Source of the DNA: Lysobacterales bacterium
GTDB lineage: Bacteria > Pseudomonadota > Gammaproteobacteria > Xanthomonadales > Xanthomonadaceae
Length of the DNA: 64,000 bases
Direction: 5' to 3'
Assembly: GCA_017302135.1 (NCBI GenBank)
Contig: JAFLDZ010000003.1
Coordinates: 124,001 to 188,000, forward strand
The stretch's first letter is position 1, and every line of letters starts with the position of its first letter. Of the stretch, positions 1 through 10,051 are shown in pieces. The translations under genes were made by a program, and so were the position numbers. Under the pieces are notes generated by a model. The model did not search any database. It was not told the origin of the DNA and worked only from the letters and a program-made list of their open reading frames with translations.

Positions 1-582
1 GCCGCCGCCGTTGCGCCGGTTGGCTTCGATGTCGGACGAGCCCAGACGCGCGATCAGGCGCACCTGCGGATAGCCCAGTTCGGCGAGCCGACGGTGGATG
101 TGTTCGCCGCCGAGCAGTTCGTACCAGCGGTTGTACGGACGGTTCTCGCTGACCGCGAAGGTGCGGTCGATACCGCGCGCGAACGTGTCCGCAAGCGGCT
201 CGTCGCCCCACTCGCCGCTGACCGGCGCAGCGTCCAGACGCAGCACGCTGTCCACGCCCCCGCCTGCGGCCTGCACCGCTTCGGCCATCAGCAGCGCCAT
301 CGGCAGCTTCGCCACGCTGGCTGCAGGAAACCAGCGCCGTGGCGCAAGGCCGTGATCGTGGGTGATGTAGCGCCGCGCGCCGCCTGCATCGCGAACGATG
401 CGAACCCAGCGCAGTTGCACCGCATGCTGCGGATCGCCGACCAGCGCGGCGAGCGCGGGCGGCATCCGCGCGAACACGTCCGACCACGGCGAACGGTCGG
501 GTGACGCCGCACGCAGACCTTGCGGCAACGCAGCAAGCCCGAGACCGAGTGCCGACCACGACAGGAATTCGCGGCGATGCAT
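1..582 (-). CDS. Serine hydrolase (class A beta-lactamase-like), 3' end beyond window
   Basis: Only the N-terminal 194 codons are here; the frame stays open to the left edge, so the gene continues outside. The start is the ATG at 582. The N-terminus reads MHRREFLSWSALGLGLAAL and then LRAAS, a twin-arginine-like signal peptide with an Ala-rich cleavage region, so export is likely. Residues 89-92 are SVAK in an AASVAKLPMAL context, the SxxK active-site motif of penicillin-recognising serine hydrolases. SEN at 145-147 sits where the S-x-N motif of class A enzymes is expected. Its substrate cannot be told. It need not be a resistance enzyme: many genomes carry serine hydrolases of this fold with unknown roles. 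The KTG motif, if present, lies beyond the edge. It is divergent from glgP. Confidence 0.8.
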   Translation of the reverse strand, partial: MHRREFLSWSALGLGLAALPQGLRAASPDRSPWSDVFARMPPALAALVGDPQHAVQLRWVRIVRDAGGARRYITHDHGLAPRRWFPAASVAKLPMALLMAEAVQAAGGGVDSVLRLDAAPVSGEWGDEPLADTFARGIDRTFAVSENRPYNRWYELLGGEHIHRRLAELGYPQVRLIARLGSSDIEANRRNGGG

Positions 583-947
583 CCGGCTCAGCCTCCCTCG
601 CCGATTCGATCGCCATCCGGATGCTGCAGTGCCGCATCTTGAGCGCACGCCATGCCACTTCTCCTGATCGCGGTATGCGATCTGTCTGCAATCTCAAAAA
701 TAACCCGGATCATCAAGCGCATGCAGCCGCGCAATTCGTGCCTGCCGCGCTGCAGCAAACGACTTCGCGCACGCGCGTGAAAACGAATGCACGCGCACCG
801 CAGCCCCGCCCCCGCTGGCGTCCGGGATGAATACGATTACAGCGGGCTCGCCCTCCGCCGGCGCGGCTCCTAAGCTCCGAAAGTTTACGCGTCGCCCGAG
901 CCACACGGCGGCGGTCGTCCGCGCCACTCCGAGGAATCGAGTCACGC
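583..947. other. Divergent intergenic region, serine hydrolase / glgP
   Basis: This 365-base stretch separates two divergent starts and so should hold promoters for both. I see no convincing sigma-70 pair, hairpin or repeat. A purine stretch (gaggaat) lies about 16 bases before the glgP ATG, too far for an ideal ribosome binding site. Short frames crossing the region lack coding character. Confidence 0.5.
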
Positions 948-3440
948 ATGAAAGTCACAGACCACCCAGTCGCAAAGACCAGCCTGCTTCCGGCTTTCCG
1001 CAATGCGCTGGCGATGACCCGCAGCGACATCCAGGCAGTGCCGGCCGCGCGCGCCGCACTGCGCGCGGCGGCGGATGTCTGCCGCGACACGCTGGCCGGA
1101 CGCTGGGCGGCAACCCAAGCCGAAGACGCCCGTCGCGGGCCGTCCAGCCGCCGCGTGCACTACCTGTCGATGGAGTTCCTGATGGGCCGCGCGCTGCGCA
1201 ACGCGCTGGCGGCGCTGCAACTGGAATCCGAGCTGGCGCGCGAACTGTCCGCGCGCGGCCTGTCGCTGGCCGATGTGCTGGAGGCCGAACCGGACGCCGC
1301 GCTGGGCAACGGCGGCCTCGGCCGGCTCGCCGCGTGTTTCCTCGATTCCTTCGCCGAAACCGGCCTGCCCTCGTTCGGCTACGGCCTGCGCTACCGCTAC
1401 GGCATGTTCGCGCAGGCGACGCTGGACGGCCGCCAGATCGAACGCCCCGACGACTGGCTGCGCCACGGCGCGCTGTGGGATATCGAGCGCCCTGACGTGG
1501 AGTACATCGTCGGCTTCGGCGGCCGGGTCGAATCCGACGGCATCGGCGGTCGCCGCTGGATGCCGGCCGAACGCATCGTCGCCCGCGCCTATGATTTCAT
1601 CGTGCCGGCGCATCACGGCGAACGCGTCTCCACGCTGCGCCAGTGGCAGGCCAGCGCCGAGGCGCCGATCGACTTCGCCGCGTTCTGTCGCGGCGACCAT
1701 GCCGGCGCCGCGCGTCATCAAGTCGCCGCCGATGCGCTGAACTGGGTGCTGTATCCCGACGACAGCACCGACGCCGGCCGCGAACTGCGGCTGAAGCAGG
1801 AAGCGCTGCTGGTCAGCGCTTCGCTGCAGGATCTCATCGCCCGCCATCTCGCCGAAGGCCGCGCGCTGGACCAGCTCGGACAGGGCAACGCAATCCACCT
1901 CAACGACACCCATCCGGCGCTGGCGCCTGCCGAACTGATGCGTCTGCTGATCGACGACCACGGCGTGAGCTGGAACGATGCCTGGGCCATCACCCGTCAA
2001 GCGGTGTCCTACACCAATCACACGCTGATGCCAGAAGCGCTGGAAACCTGGCCGGTGCGGATGTTCGAAGCGCTGCTGCCGCGCCATCTCGAAATCATCT
2101 ACCGCATCAACCACGAATTCCTCGCCGATGTGCGCGCGCGTTATCCCGACGACCACGCGCTGGTGCAGAGCGTGTCGCTGATCGACGAAACCCAGGGACG
2201 CAAGGTGAAAATGGCGGCGCTGGCGGTGTTGGCGTCGCACCACGTCAACGGCGTCGCCGAACTGCATTCGGAACTGATGGTCGACACCATCTTCGCCGAC
2301 TTCGCGAAACTCTTTCCCGAGCGCTTCACCAACGTCACCAACGGCGTCACTCCGCGCCGCTGGCTGCAGCAGGCGAATCCAGGCCTGTCGTCGCTGCTGG
2401 ACGACACCATCGGCGCAGGCACGTCCGATAAAAGCTGGCGTCGCGATCTGGGCGCACTGGCGCAACTGCGCGCGCATGCCAACGACCGCGCAACCGGCCA
2501 GCGTCTCGCCGAGGTGAAGCAGGCGAACAAACAGCGCCTCGCCGCGCTCATACGCCACGAGTTGGGCATCGAGGTCGATCCGACCTCGCTGTTCGACGTG
2601 CAGATCAAGCGCATCCACGAATACAAGCGTCAATTGCTGAATCTGCTGCACGTGGTCGCGCGCTATCAGGCGATGCTGGCGCAGCCCGATGGTCCCGACG
2701 GCAACGGCTGGGTGCCGCGTACTGTGATCCTCGCCGGCAAAGCCGCGTCGGCATACCACACCGCGAAGCAGATCATCCGCCTCGCCCACGACATCGGTCG
2801 CACCATCAACAGCGATCCGCGCCTCGGCGGCAGACTCAAACTGGTGTTCCTGCCGAACTACGGCGTGAGTCTGGCCGAAACGATCATTCCCGCCGCCGAT
2901 CTGTCCGAACAGATTTCCACCGCCGGCACCGAAGCCTCGGGCACCGGCAACATGAAGTTCGCGATGAACGGCGCGCTGACCATCGGCACCTGGGACGGCG
3001 CAAATATCGAAATGGCGCAGGCGATGGGCGAGGAGAACATGTTCGTGTTCGGCCTGCGCACCGACGACATCGCCAAGCTGCGCGCGGTCGGCTACGACCC
3101 GCGCTGGATCGCCAGCCAGAACCCCGCGCTAAAGCAGGTGCTGGATGCGATCGGTAACGGCGCCTTCAGTCCTAGCGAACCGAAACGCTATCGCGCGCTG
3201 ATGGACGGACTGCTCGGTGCGGACCCCTATCTGCTGGTCGCGGATTTCGCCGATTACGTCGCCGCCCAAGCGCGCGTCGATGCGCTGTATCGCGATCCCG
3301 ATGCGTGGAACGCCTGCGCGCTGCGCAATATCGCCGGCATGGGCTTTTTCTCGACCGACCGCACGGTGCGCGAATATACCGACAGGATCTGGGCGGACCA
3401 TGCGCGGGCCGCGCCGAAACCGCACGGCCCGCGCAGCTGA
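948..3440 (+). CDS. glgP: Glycogen/alpha-glucan phosphorylase
   Basis: This enzyme releases glucose-1-phosphate from the non-reducing ends of alpha-1,4-glucans using phosphate and pyridoxal phosphate. The product has 830 residues, normal for the family. Diagnostic stretches are [16 protein letters not shown] near residue 70, [15 protein letters not shown] near 120, FNVQIKR-like [17 protein letters not shown] near 545, and the PLP-lysine region [19 protein letters not shown] near 665. It is the first gene of a run with glgB, glgX and malQ, two bases upstream of the glgB start. The ATG at 948 is preceded by only a weak Shine-Dalgarno. The operon degrades and remodels stored glycogen or imported maltodextrin. 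The synthesis genes glgC and glgA are not in the window. Confidence 0.97.
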   Translation: MKVTDHPVAKTSLLPAFRNALAMTRSDIQAVPAARAALRAAADVCRDTLAGRWAATQAEDARRGPSSRRVHYLSMEFLMGRALRNALAALQLESELARELSARGLSLADVLEAEPDAALGNGGLGRLAACFLDSFAETGLPSFGYGLRYRYGMFAQATLDGRQIERPDDWLRHGALWDIERPDVEYIVGFGGRVESDGIGGRRWMPAERIVARAYDFIVPAHHGERVSTLRQWQASAEAPIDFAAFCRGDHAGAARHQVAADALNWVLYPDDSTDAGRELRLKQEALLVSASLQDLIARHLAEGRALDQLGQGNAIHLNDTHPALAPAELMRLLIDDHGVSWNDAWAITRQAVSYTNHTLMPEALETWPVRMFEALLPRHLEIIYRINHEFLADVRARYPDDHALVQSVSLIDETQGRKVKMAALAVLASHHVNGVAELHSELMVDTIFADFAKLFPERFTNVTNGVTPRRWLQQANPGLSSLLDDTIGAGTSDKSWRRDLGALAQLRAHANDRATGQRLAEVKQANKQRLAALIRHELGIEVDPTSLFDVQIKRIHEYKRQLLNLLHVVARYQAMLAQPDGPDGNGWVPRTVILAGKAASAYHTAKQIIRLAHDIGRTINSDPRLGGRLKLVFLPNYGVSLAETIIPAADLSEQISTAGTEASGTGNMKFAMNGALTIGTWDGANIEMAQAMGEENMFVFGLRTDDIAKLRAVGYDPRWIASQNPALKQVLDAIGNGAFSPSEPKRYRALMDGLLGADPYLLVADFADYVAAQARVDALYRDPDAWNACALRNIAGMGFFSTDRTVREYTDRIWADHARAAPKPHGPRS

Positions 3441-3442
3441 GC

Positions 3443-5620
3443 ATGCTGAGCCAGGGGGACATCGATGCACTGCTGTCGGCTCGGCACGCCGACCCGTTCG
3501 CGGTGCTCGGCCTGCACGCGGATGCCGACAGCAAGCTGTGGCTGCGCGCGCTGCTGCCCGGCGCCGCATCGGTCGAACTGCTCGACGCCGCCAGCGGCAA
3601 ATCGCTGACCGACCTGCTGCATCACCGCGACGGCTTCTTCGAAGCGCGCGTGCCGCTGCGGCGCAAGCACTTCGACTATCGGCTCAAAGTGCGCTGGCAC
3701 GATGGCGGCGAAGGGGTGTACGCCGACACGTTCGCGTTCGGCCCGCAGCTCGACGAAGACACGCTCATCGCTTTCCGCGAAGGCCGCGAACTGCGCCCGC
3801 ATACGTTTCTCGGCGCGCATCCGTGCGCCGTCAACGATGTCGACGGCGTGCGTTTCGCGGTGTGGGCGCCGAATGCGCGCCGGGTCAGCGTGGTCGGCGA
3901 TTTCAACGCCTGGGACGGCCGTCGCCATCCGATGCGTCTGCGCCACACCGCTGGCGTGTGGGAGATTTTCGTCCCGCACGCCACTGTCGGCGATCTCTAC
4001 AAATTCGAACTGGTCGCCGCCGACGGCACGCTGCTGCCGACGAAAGCCGATCCGTTCGCGCGCGCCTCCGAACTGCGCCCCAGCACCGCCAGCAAGGTCG
4101 CCGCGCCGATGCCGATGCGCGCGCTGCCGCCGGACCGCGCCGCCGCCAACGAGCGCCACGCGCCGATCAGCATCTACGAAGTACATCCGGGTTCGTGGCG
4201 CCGCAACGACGACAACACGTTCCTCGATTGGGATGCGCTCGCGGCGCAGCTGCCGGCGTACGCGGCCGATCTGGGCTTCACCCACATCGAACTGCTGCCG
4301 GTGTCGGAGCATCCGTTCGACGGCTCGTGGGGTTACCAGACGCTGGGGATGTTCGCGCCGACCGCGCGCTTCGGGACGCCGGAAGGGTTCGTGCGCTTCG
4401 TCGACGCCTGCCATGCGCATGGGATCGGCGTGCTGATCGACTGGGTGCCCGCGCATTTCCCGAAGGACGCGCACGGCCTCGCGCAGTTCGACGGCACCGC
4501 ACTCTACGAATACGCCGATCCGCGCGAAGGCGAGCACCGCGACTGGGGCACGCTGATCTACAACTTCGGCCGCACCGAAGTGCGCGCGTTCCTCGCCGGC
4601 AGCGCGCTGCACTGGCTGGAGCAGTTCGGTATCGACGGCCTGCGCGTGGACGCGGTCGCGTCGATGCTGTATCGCGACTATTCGCGCAACGCAGGCGACT
4701 GGGTGCCGAACGCATTCGGCGGACGCGAAAATCTCGAAGCGATTTCGCTGATGCAGACCATCAACGCGCGCGTCGGCGGCGACGTGCCCGGCGCGATCAC
4801 GCTGGCCGAGGAATCCACCAGCTTTCCCGGCGTTTCCGCGCCGACCGATGTCGGCGGCCTCGGTTTCCACTACAAATGGAACATGGGCTGGATGAACGAC
4901 ACGCTGCGCTACATGCACGAAGACTCGGTGCATCGGCGCTGGCATCACGACACCATGACCTTCAGTCTGGTCTACGCGTTCAGCGAGAACTTCGTGCTGC
5001 CGCTGTCGCACGACGAAGTGGTGCACGGCAAGGGTTCGCTGCTGAGCAAGATGCCCGGCGACGACTGGCAGAAATTCGCGAATCTGCGCGCGTACCTGGG
5101 CTTCATGTGGGCGCATCCGGGCAAGAAGCTGCTGTTCATGGGCCAGGAATTCGCGCAGCGCGACGAATGGCGCCACGACGAAGCCTTGCCGTGGCATCTG
5201 CTGGACCGTGCGAATCATGCAGGCATGCGCAATCTGGTCCGCGATCTCAACGCCATGTATCGCACCACGCCGGCGCTGCATCGGCTGGACTGCGACAGCG
5301 CCGGCTTCGCCTGGATCAGCGGCGACGACCGCGAGCAGTCGGTGTTCGCCTGGATCCGCCGCGACGGCCACGGCGGCACCGCGCTGGTGGTCTGCAATCT
5401 CACCCCGGTACCGCGCGAGGGCTACCGACTGGGCGTCCCCGACGATGGCGCCGCGCAGTGGCGCGAAGCCATCAACACCGACTCGCGCCACTACGGCGGC
5501 GCGGACCTCGGCAACGGCATGCACACCTTGCAAGCGGACACGCTACCGGCCCACGGCTGCGCGCGCTCGCTGTCGCTGATGCTGCCGCCGCTGGCCACGC
5601 TGGTGCTGGTGCCGGCATGA
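3443..5620 (+). CDS. glgB: 1,4-alpha-glucan branching enzyme
   Basis: It transfers alpha-1,4 chains to alpha-1,6 positions to make branches. I take the ATG at 3443, two bases after the glgP stop. The open frame runs further upstream, but only as an out-of-frame copy of glgP. The product is 725 residues, the usual length. An N-terminal CBM48-like module carries [23 protein letters not shown]13 barrel follows with the regions [26 protein letters not shown] (nucleophile Asp), TLAEESTS (acid/base Glu) and [14 protein letters not shown] (transition-state Asp). Its position between phosphorylase and debranching enzyme fits glycogen turnover. Confidence 0.97.
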   Translation: MLSQGDIDALLSARHADPFAVLGLHADADSKLWLRALLPGAASVELLDAASGKSLTDLLHHRDGFFEARVPLRRKHFDYRLKVRWHDGGEGVYADTFAFGPQLDEDTLIAFREGRELRPHTFLGAHPCAVNDVDGVRFAVWAPNARRVSVVGDFNAWDGRRHPMRLRHTAGVWEIFVPHATVGDLYKFELVAADGTLLPTKADPFARASELRPSTASKVAAPMPMRALPPDRAAANERHAPISIYEVHPGSWRRNDDNTFLDWDALAAQLPAYAADLGFTHIELLPVSEHPFDGSWGYQTLGMFAPTARFGTPEGFVRFVDACHAHGIGVLIDWVPAHFPKDAHGLAQFDGTALYEYADPREGEHRDWGTLIYNFGRTEVRAFLAGSALHWLEQFGIDGLRVDAVASMLYRDYSRNAGDWVPNAFGGRENLEAISLMQTINARVGGDVPGAITLAEESTSFPGVSAPTDVGGLGFHYKWNMGWMNDTLRYMHEDSVHRRWHHDTMTFSLVYAFSENFVLPLSHDEVVHGKGSLLSKMPGDDWQKFANLRAYLGFMWAHPGKKLLFMGQEFAQRDEWRHDEALPWHLLDRANHAGMRNLVRDLNAMYRTTPALHRLDCDSAGFAWISGDDREQSVFAWIRRDGHGGTALVVCNLTPVPREGYRLGVPDDGAAQWREAINTDSRHYGGADLGNGMHTLQADTLPAHGCARSLSLMLPPLATLVLVPA

Positions 5621-5638
5621 ACATGGCCCTGACCGAAC

Positions 5639-5722
5639 CGTCGTTCCCACGTACGCGGGAACCCAGTGGCATCGACTACATGCATTCGAAGGCACTGGAT
5701 CCCTGCGTTCGCGGGGATGACG
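5639..5722. repeat. Palindromic repeat (MITE/REP-like) in the glgB-glgX gap
   Basis: Two 30-base arms (5639-5668 and 5693-5722) are imperfect inverted copies around a 24-base spacer. Each arm pairs a gttcccacg/ccccgcgaacgc-type half with a terminal ccagtg/cactgg. Read as protein on the minus strand it gives PVIPANAGIQ, the well-known translated signature of a repeat dispersed in many proteobacterial genomes. It could fold into a long hairpin in the operon mRNA. Confidence 0.8.
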
Positions 5723-5765
5723 GGCAACCGATGCTGTCATTGTTGGCGACAGCGGTGCAGACGTG

Positions 5766-7901
5766 ATGGATCCTTTGCCCGCACACCTACTGCCCGGCCG
5801 CGCCGCACCGCTGGGCGCGCACGTCGTCGATGACGGCGTCCAGTTCGCAGTGTTCTCCCAACGCGCCAAACAGATCGAACTGTGCATCTTCGACAGCACC
5901 GGCACGCAAGAACTGAAACGCTACGCACTGCAGCACACCGAGGACGGCGTGTTTTCTGGCGTATTGCCCGACGCACAGCCGGGCCTGATCTACGGCTTCC
6001 GCGCGCACGGTAGCTATAAACCGGAATCCGGCTATCGCTTCAATCCGCACAAGCTGCTGCTGGACCCGTATGCGCGCGAGATCGTCGGTCGTTTCGAATG
6101 GCGCCCGGAACACTTCGCCTACGTCCACGGCCACCCCGAAGGCGCGCGCGTGCTCGACACCCGCGACAACGCCGCGTTCGCATTGAAATCGCGCGTAACT
6201 ACGCCGCCCGCACCCGCATCGCGCACGGCGCAGCGTCCGCGCCGGCCGCTGTCGGATGTGGTGCTGTACGAACTGCACGTCAAAGGCTTCACGATGACGC
6301 TGCCCGGCATTCCCGATGCGCTGCGCGGCACCTACGCCGGGCTGGCGCATCCGGCCGCGATCGCGCATCTCAAGCGCCTCGGCGTGACCACGCTGTCGCT
6401 GCTACCGGTGCACACCGCGATCGACGAACAGCATCTCGCCGACCGCAGCCTCGGCAATTACTGGGGCTACAACACCATCGGTTTCTTCTGCCCGGATGCG
6501 CGTCATTCGGCAGCGCAGCGCAGCGGCGACAATAGCGTCGGCGCGGTGATCGAAGAATTCCGCGCGATGGTCGCGACGCTGCAGGCCGAAAGTTTCGAGG
6601 TGGTGCTCGACGTGGTCTTCAACCACAGCGCCGAGGGCGACGAATACGGGCCGACGATCAGCTTCAAAGGCCTCGACAACCCGAGCTGGTATCGACTGAT
6701 GCCCGACGACCGCTGCCGCTACGAAAACGCCAGCGGCTGCGGCAACACCCTGCGCCTGATCCATCCGCGCGTGACCCAGTTCGTGCTGGATGCGCTGCGC
6801 TACTGGGTCGAGGTGATGGGCGTGGACGGCTTCCGCTTCGATCTCGCGCCCGCGCTTGGACGCACGCGGCAGGGTTTCGATCCGTCGGCGCCGTTCTGGG
6901 TCGCGCTGCGCCAGGACCCGACGCTGTCGCAGGTGCATGTGATCGCCGAACCTTGGGATCTCGGCCACGACGGTTATCAGCTCGGGCGCATGCCCGGCCG
7001 CTTTCTCGAATGGAACGACCGCTTCCGCGACGCCGTGCGCAGCTACTGGCTCGGTCCGGATGCGCATCACGGCGCAGCGATCGGGCGCAGCGAATTCGCG
7101 CGCCGCTTCACCGCGTCCAGCGACCTGTTCCATCACGGACATCGCCTGCCCGGCGCCAGCGTCAATTTCGTCGCCGCGCACGACGGCCGCACGCTGGCCG
7201 ATGTGGTGACCTATCGCGAGAAGCACAATCTCGCGAACGGCGAGCACAACCGCGACGGGCATTCGCACGAAGTCTGCGCGAATTTCGGCATCGAAGGCCC
7301 CAGCGATCATCCGCTGGTGATCGACACCCGCCGCCGCGTGCGCCGCGCCCTGCTCGCCACCGCACTGCTCGCACAGGGCACGCCGATGCTGTGCGCGGGC
7401 GACGAGTTCGGCAACAGCCAGCGCGGCAACAACAACGCCTATTGCCAGGACGACGCCACCGGCTGGCTGGACTGGTGCACGGCCGGCGACGGCGACATCG
7501 ATTTCGTCGCATCGATCCTCGCCCTGCGTCGCGACGACCCGCTGCTGCGGCATCCGCGCTGGTTCGCGACCGCGCCCGACGCACACGAACCCGTGCTGCA
7601 CTGGCTGCGGCCCGATGGCGAAGCGATGCAGGTCGACGACTGGCACGACCCGCATGCGCACGCCTTCGCCTGCCAACTCGCCGAGCACGCCGCATCGCCG
7701 CCGCGCTGGTGCATCGTCTTCAATCCCGGTGCGCAGCCCGCGCGCTTCCATCTGCCCAACGGCCCGTGGCGGCTGGCGGTGGACAGCAGCGGCATCGCAT
7801 CGCATACGCCCGCACACGACACCGACGACACCATCGAAGTGCCGTATCGCACGCTGCTGTTGCTGCGTCGCGACCCGAATCTCCAGGAGACTTTTTCATG
7901 A
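5766..7901 (+). CDS. glgX: Glycogen debranching enzyme (isoamylase type)
   Basis: It hydrolyses alpha-1,6 branch points left by phosphorylase. The product is about 711 residues, standard for GlgX. The N-terminus has the CBM48-like stretch VQFAVFSQRAKQIELCIFD. GH13 motifs follow: VVLDVVFNHSAEGDEYGPT, VDGFRFDLAPALGR with the nucleophile Asp, VIAEPWDLG with the catalytic Glu, and FVAAHDGRTL. The start is either the ATG at 5766 or the GTG directly before it at 5763. The stop overlaps the malQ start in an ATGA, so the two are translationally coupled. The repeat in the gap upstream may lower its expression relative to glgPB. Confidence 0.96.
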   Translation: MDPLPAHLLPGRAAPLGAHVVDDGVQFAVFSQRAKQIELCIFDSTGTQELKRYALQHTEDGVFSGVLPDAQPGLIYGFRAHGSYKPESGYRFNPHKLLLDPYAREIVGRFEWRPEHFAYVHGHPEGARVLDTRDNAAFALKSRVTTPPAPASRTAQRPRRPLSDVVLYELHVKGFTMTLPGIPDALRGTYAGLAHPAAIAHLKRLGVTTLSLLPVHTAIDEQHLADRSLGNYWGYNTIGFFCPDARHSAAQRSGDNSVGAVIEEFRAMVATLQAESFEVVLDVVFNHSAEGDEYGPTISFKGLDNPSWYRLMPDDRCRYENASGCGNTLRLIHPRVTQFVLDALRYWVEVMGVDGFRFDLAPALGRTRQGFDPSAPFWVALRQDPTLSQVHVIAEPWDLGHDGYQLGRMPGRFLEWNDRFRDAVRSYWLGPDAHHGAAIGRSEFARRFTASSDLFHHGHRLPGASVNFVAAHDGRTLADVVTYREKHNLANGEHNRDGHSHEVCANFGIEGPSDHPLVIDTRRRVRRALLATALLAQGTPMLCAGDEFGNSQRGNNNAYCQDDATGWLDWCTAGDGDIDFVASILALRRDDPLLRHPRWFATAPDAHEPVLHWLRPDGEAMQVDDWHDPHAHAFACQLAEHAASPPRWCIVFNPGAQPARFHLPNGPWRLAVDSSGIASHTPAHDTDDTIEVPYRTLLLLRRDPNLQETFS

Positions 7902-9418
7902 TCGATCTCGATCAACGCTCAGCGGGCATCCTGCTGCACGTGACCTCGCTGCCCGGGCCGCACGGCATCGGCGATTTCGGCCCCGACGCGTATCGCTTCG
8001 TCGATTGGCTGCAATCGACCGGACAGCGCGTGTGGCAGTGGCTGCCGACCAATCCCATCGGCCCCGGCAATTCTCCGTACCAGAGCGTGTCGGCATTCGC
8101 CGGCAGCCCGCTGATGGTGGCGCTGGAACCGCTGATCGAAGCCGGCTGGCTGCAAGCGCCGACGCTGCCCGAAGGCGGCTTCGACGCGCATCGGGTCGAC
8201 TTCGGCCACATCATCGGCTGGCGCCAGACGCAATTGCGCAGCGCGTACGCTGGTTTCGTCGCGAAAAAGGATGCAGGCGAACACGCCGCGTTCGCGCAGT
8301 GGGCCGCGCAGCAGACCGACTGGCTGGACGACTACACCCTGTTCATGGCGCTGGAAACCGCGCATCACGGCGCACCGTGGTGGCAGTGGACCGCGCCACT
8401 GCGAACGCGCGATGCCGCCGGACTCACTGCCGCACGTCAACAGCACGCGGACGAAATCGGCTTCTGGTCATTCGTGCAGTGGTGCTTCGATACCCAGTCG
8501 CACGCACTCAAGCAGTACGCCAACGGCTGCGGCGTCGCGATCATGGGCGACCTGCCGATCTTCATCGCCCACCACAGCGCCGACTGCTGGTCGCGTCCCG
8601 ATCTGTACATGCTCGACGACGCGCATCAGCCCACCTCGGTCGCCGGCTGCCCGCCGGATGCGATGGCCCCCACCGGACAACGCTGGGGCAACCCGCTGTA
8701 CCGCTGGGACTTGATGGCGAAGGAAGACTTCGGATGGTGGACCGCACGCCTGCGCCGCGCGCTGAGCCAGGCTGACGTATTCCGCATCGACCACTTCCGC
8801 GGCTTCGCCGGCTACTACGAGATCCCCGCAAGCTGCCCCACCGCCGAAGAAGGCGAATGGAAACCCGGCCCCGGCAAAGCCCTGTTCGAAGCGATCGAAC
8901 GCGTGCTCGGCCCGCTGCCGATCGTCGCCGAAGATCTTGGCTTCATCACCCAGGACGTACACGACCTGCGCGATGCCTGTCACTTCCCCGGCATGAAGAT
9001 CCTGCAGTTCGGTTTCGGCGGCGACGCCAGCGACGAGTATCTTCCGCATCACTGGGGCCGCAACTTCGTCGCCTACACCGGCACCCACGACAACCACACC
9101 GTCCGTGGCTGGTGGGACACCGCCACCGAACACGAACGCGCCTACGCCGGCAGCTATTTACCCGCACATCAGGGCGACGTGCACTGGGCGATGATTCGCG
9201 CGTGCTGCAACTCTGTAGCGAATATGGCGGTTTGTCAGTTGCAGGATGTCCTCGGGCTAGGGTTAGAGCATCGGATGAATACGCCGGGGACTGTGGGGGA
9301 CCACAATTGGACTTGGCGGTTTGAGTGGAGGATGGTGGATGCGGAAGCGACTCGGGTGTTGGGGTTGATTACTGCTGCGAGTGGGCGGGGGCAATTTGAG
9401 TTGGGTGGGTTGCCATAG
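7898..9418 (+). CDS. malQ: 4-alpha-glucanotransferase (amylomaltase)
   Basis: It disproportionates maltodextrins by moving alpha-1,4-glucan segments between acceptors (GH77). The ATG at 7898 overlaps the glgX stop and follows a good caggaga ribosome binding site. The product is 506 residues, typical of bacterial MalQ. Motifs are ILLHVTSLPGPHGIGDFG at the N-terminus, PIGPGNSPYQSVSAF, FRIDHFRGFAGYYEIP with the nucleophile Asp, IVAEDLGFIT with the acid/base Glu, and TGTHDNHTVRGWW. The last roughly 65 codons, from about 9215, change sharply in codon choice: TTA, CTA, AGG and GGG/ACT/GTT-type codons replace the CTG/GGC/CGC use seen before. This shift adjoins the AT-rich island. Confidence 0.96.
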   Translation: MIDLDQRSAGILLHVTSLPGPHGIGDFGPDAYRFVDWLQSTGQRVWQWLPTNPIGPGNSPYQSVSAFAGSPLMVALEPLIEAGWLQAPTLPEGGFDAHRVDFGHIIGWRQTQLRSAYAGFVAKKDAGEHAAFAQWAAQQTDWLDDYTLFMALETAHHGAPWWQWTAPLRTRDAAGLTAARQQHADEIGFWSFVQWCFDTQSHALKQYANGCGVAIMGDLPIFIAHHSADCWSRPDLYMLDDAHQPTSVAGCPPDAMAPTGQRWGNPLYRWDLMAKEDFGWWTARLRRALSQADVFRIDHFRGFAGYYEIPASCPTAEEGEWKPGPGKALFEAIERVLGPLPIVAEDLGFITQDVHDLRDACHFPGMKILQFGFGGDASDEYLPHHWGRNFVAYTGTHDNHTVRGWWDTATEHERAYAGSYLPAHQGDVHWAMIRACCNSVANMAVCQLQDVLGLGLEHRMNTPGTVGDHNWTWRFEWRMVDAEATRVLGLITAASGRGQFELGGLP

Positions 9419-10051
9419 CGTGCGCCTTGGCAAATGTGGTTTTTGATTGATGGAATCTTTTGGAAAAGCGCTGGGGGACTGGCGCTTTTTTTGTGGGCGC
9501 TATACGAGCGTGATGTTGCTGTGCACAAACTGCAGAAAGATGGATGACAGGTGTTGACACTGGAAAACGCGAGTGGCAGATTCGATGCACAGTCGCGTTT
9601 TGTAAGTCACACGTTATTACGCATGGACAGGACGACAGGGGAAAACGACGATGTCTGCTGGTCGCTCGGGGTGAGCGTATCCAATCGATTCAAGGCATTC
9701 AGCAGTGCTCGGCGATGCGCGTGTGTGCGCTTGCCGCTGATATTGGCTGTGCATTTCACTTGAACTCGTATTTCTACGCATCAGAAGAATTACGAGCGCC
9801 TCGTCAAGCAGTCTTTCTACTACGCTCTAAAATTCGCTCTGCCTGAGTGGCGCTCGCATGGCACTCTTCGCCCCAGAAACTCGGAAGCGATGGAAGTCGA
9901 TCAAAACATTTACCAAAAATATATCTTCAACAATATCGCTACTTCTTTTACGAAGAAATGGCCCTCTTACCTTGCAGTAACAGTACCGACTCCAATCCGG
10001 AATCATTAACTTTCTTTCTGAGTAAATTTATACAAATACGGGGAAAACGCA
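9419..10051. other. AT-rich intergenic region after malQ
   Basis: This 633-base gap begins with the malQ terminator and then falls into sequence clearly richer in A/T than the flanking operons. Frames of 60-100 codons cross it but show no recognisable protein and overlap each other. The best short candidate is an ATG at 9891 giving 38 residues (MEVDQNIYQKYIFNNIAT...), closing at 10007 with ggaag just upstream. I do not call it as a gene. The region most likely carries the promoter of the following three-gene unit. Confidence 0.5.
9464..9492 (+). terminator. Rho-independent terminator after malQ
   Basis: An 8-base perfect stem (aaaagcgc at 9464-9471, gcgctttt at 9482-9489) with a 10-base loop runs straight into a T tract. 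It lies 46 bases after the malQ stop and closes the glycogen operon. Confidence 0.85.

Noticed and set aside
942..2789. 615-residue minus-strand frame opposite glgP
   Set aside because: An antisense shadow made by GC-rich third positions; it is compositionally biased (Arg/Gln/Ala/Val), and the plus strand has full phosphorylase motifs.
3254..5533. 759-residue minus-strand frame opposite glgB
   Set aside because: Same cause; no recognised domain, and glgB on the plus strand is complete.
9544..9846. Overlapping frames of 70-100 codons after malQ
   Set aside because: No ribosome binding site or recognisable domain; the two overlap each other in different frames.
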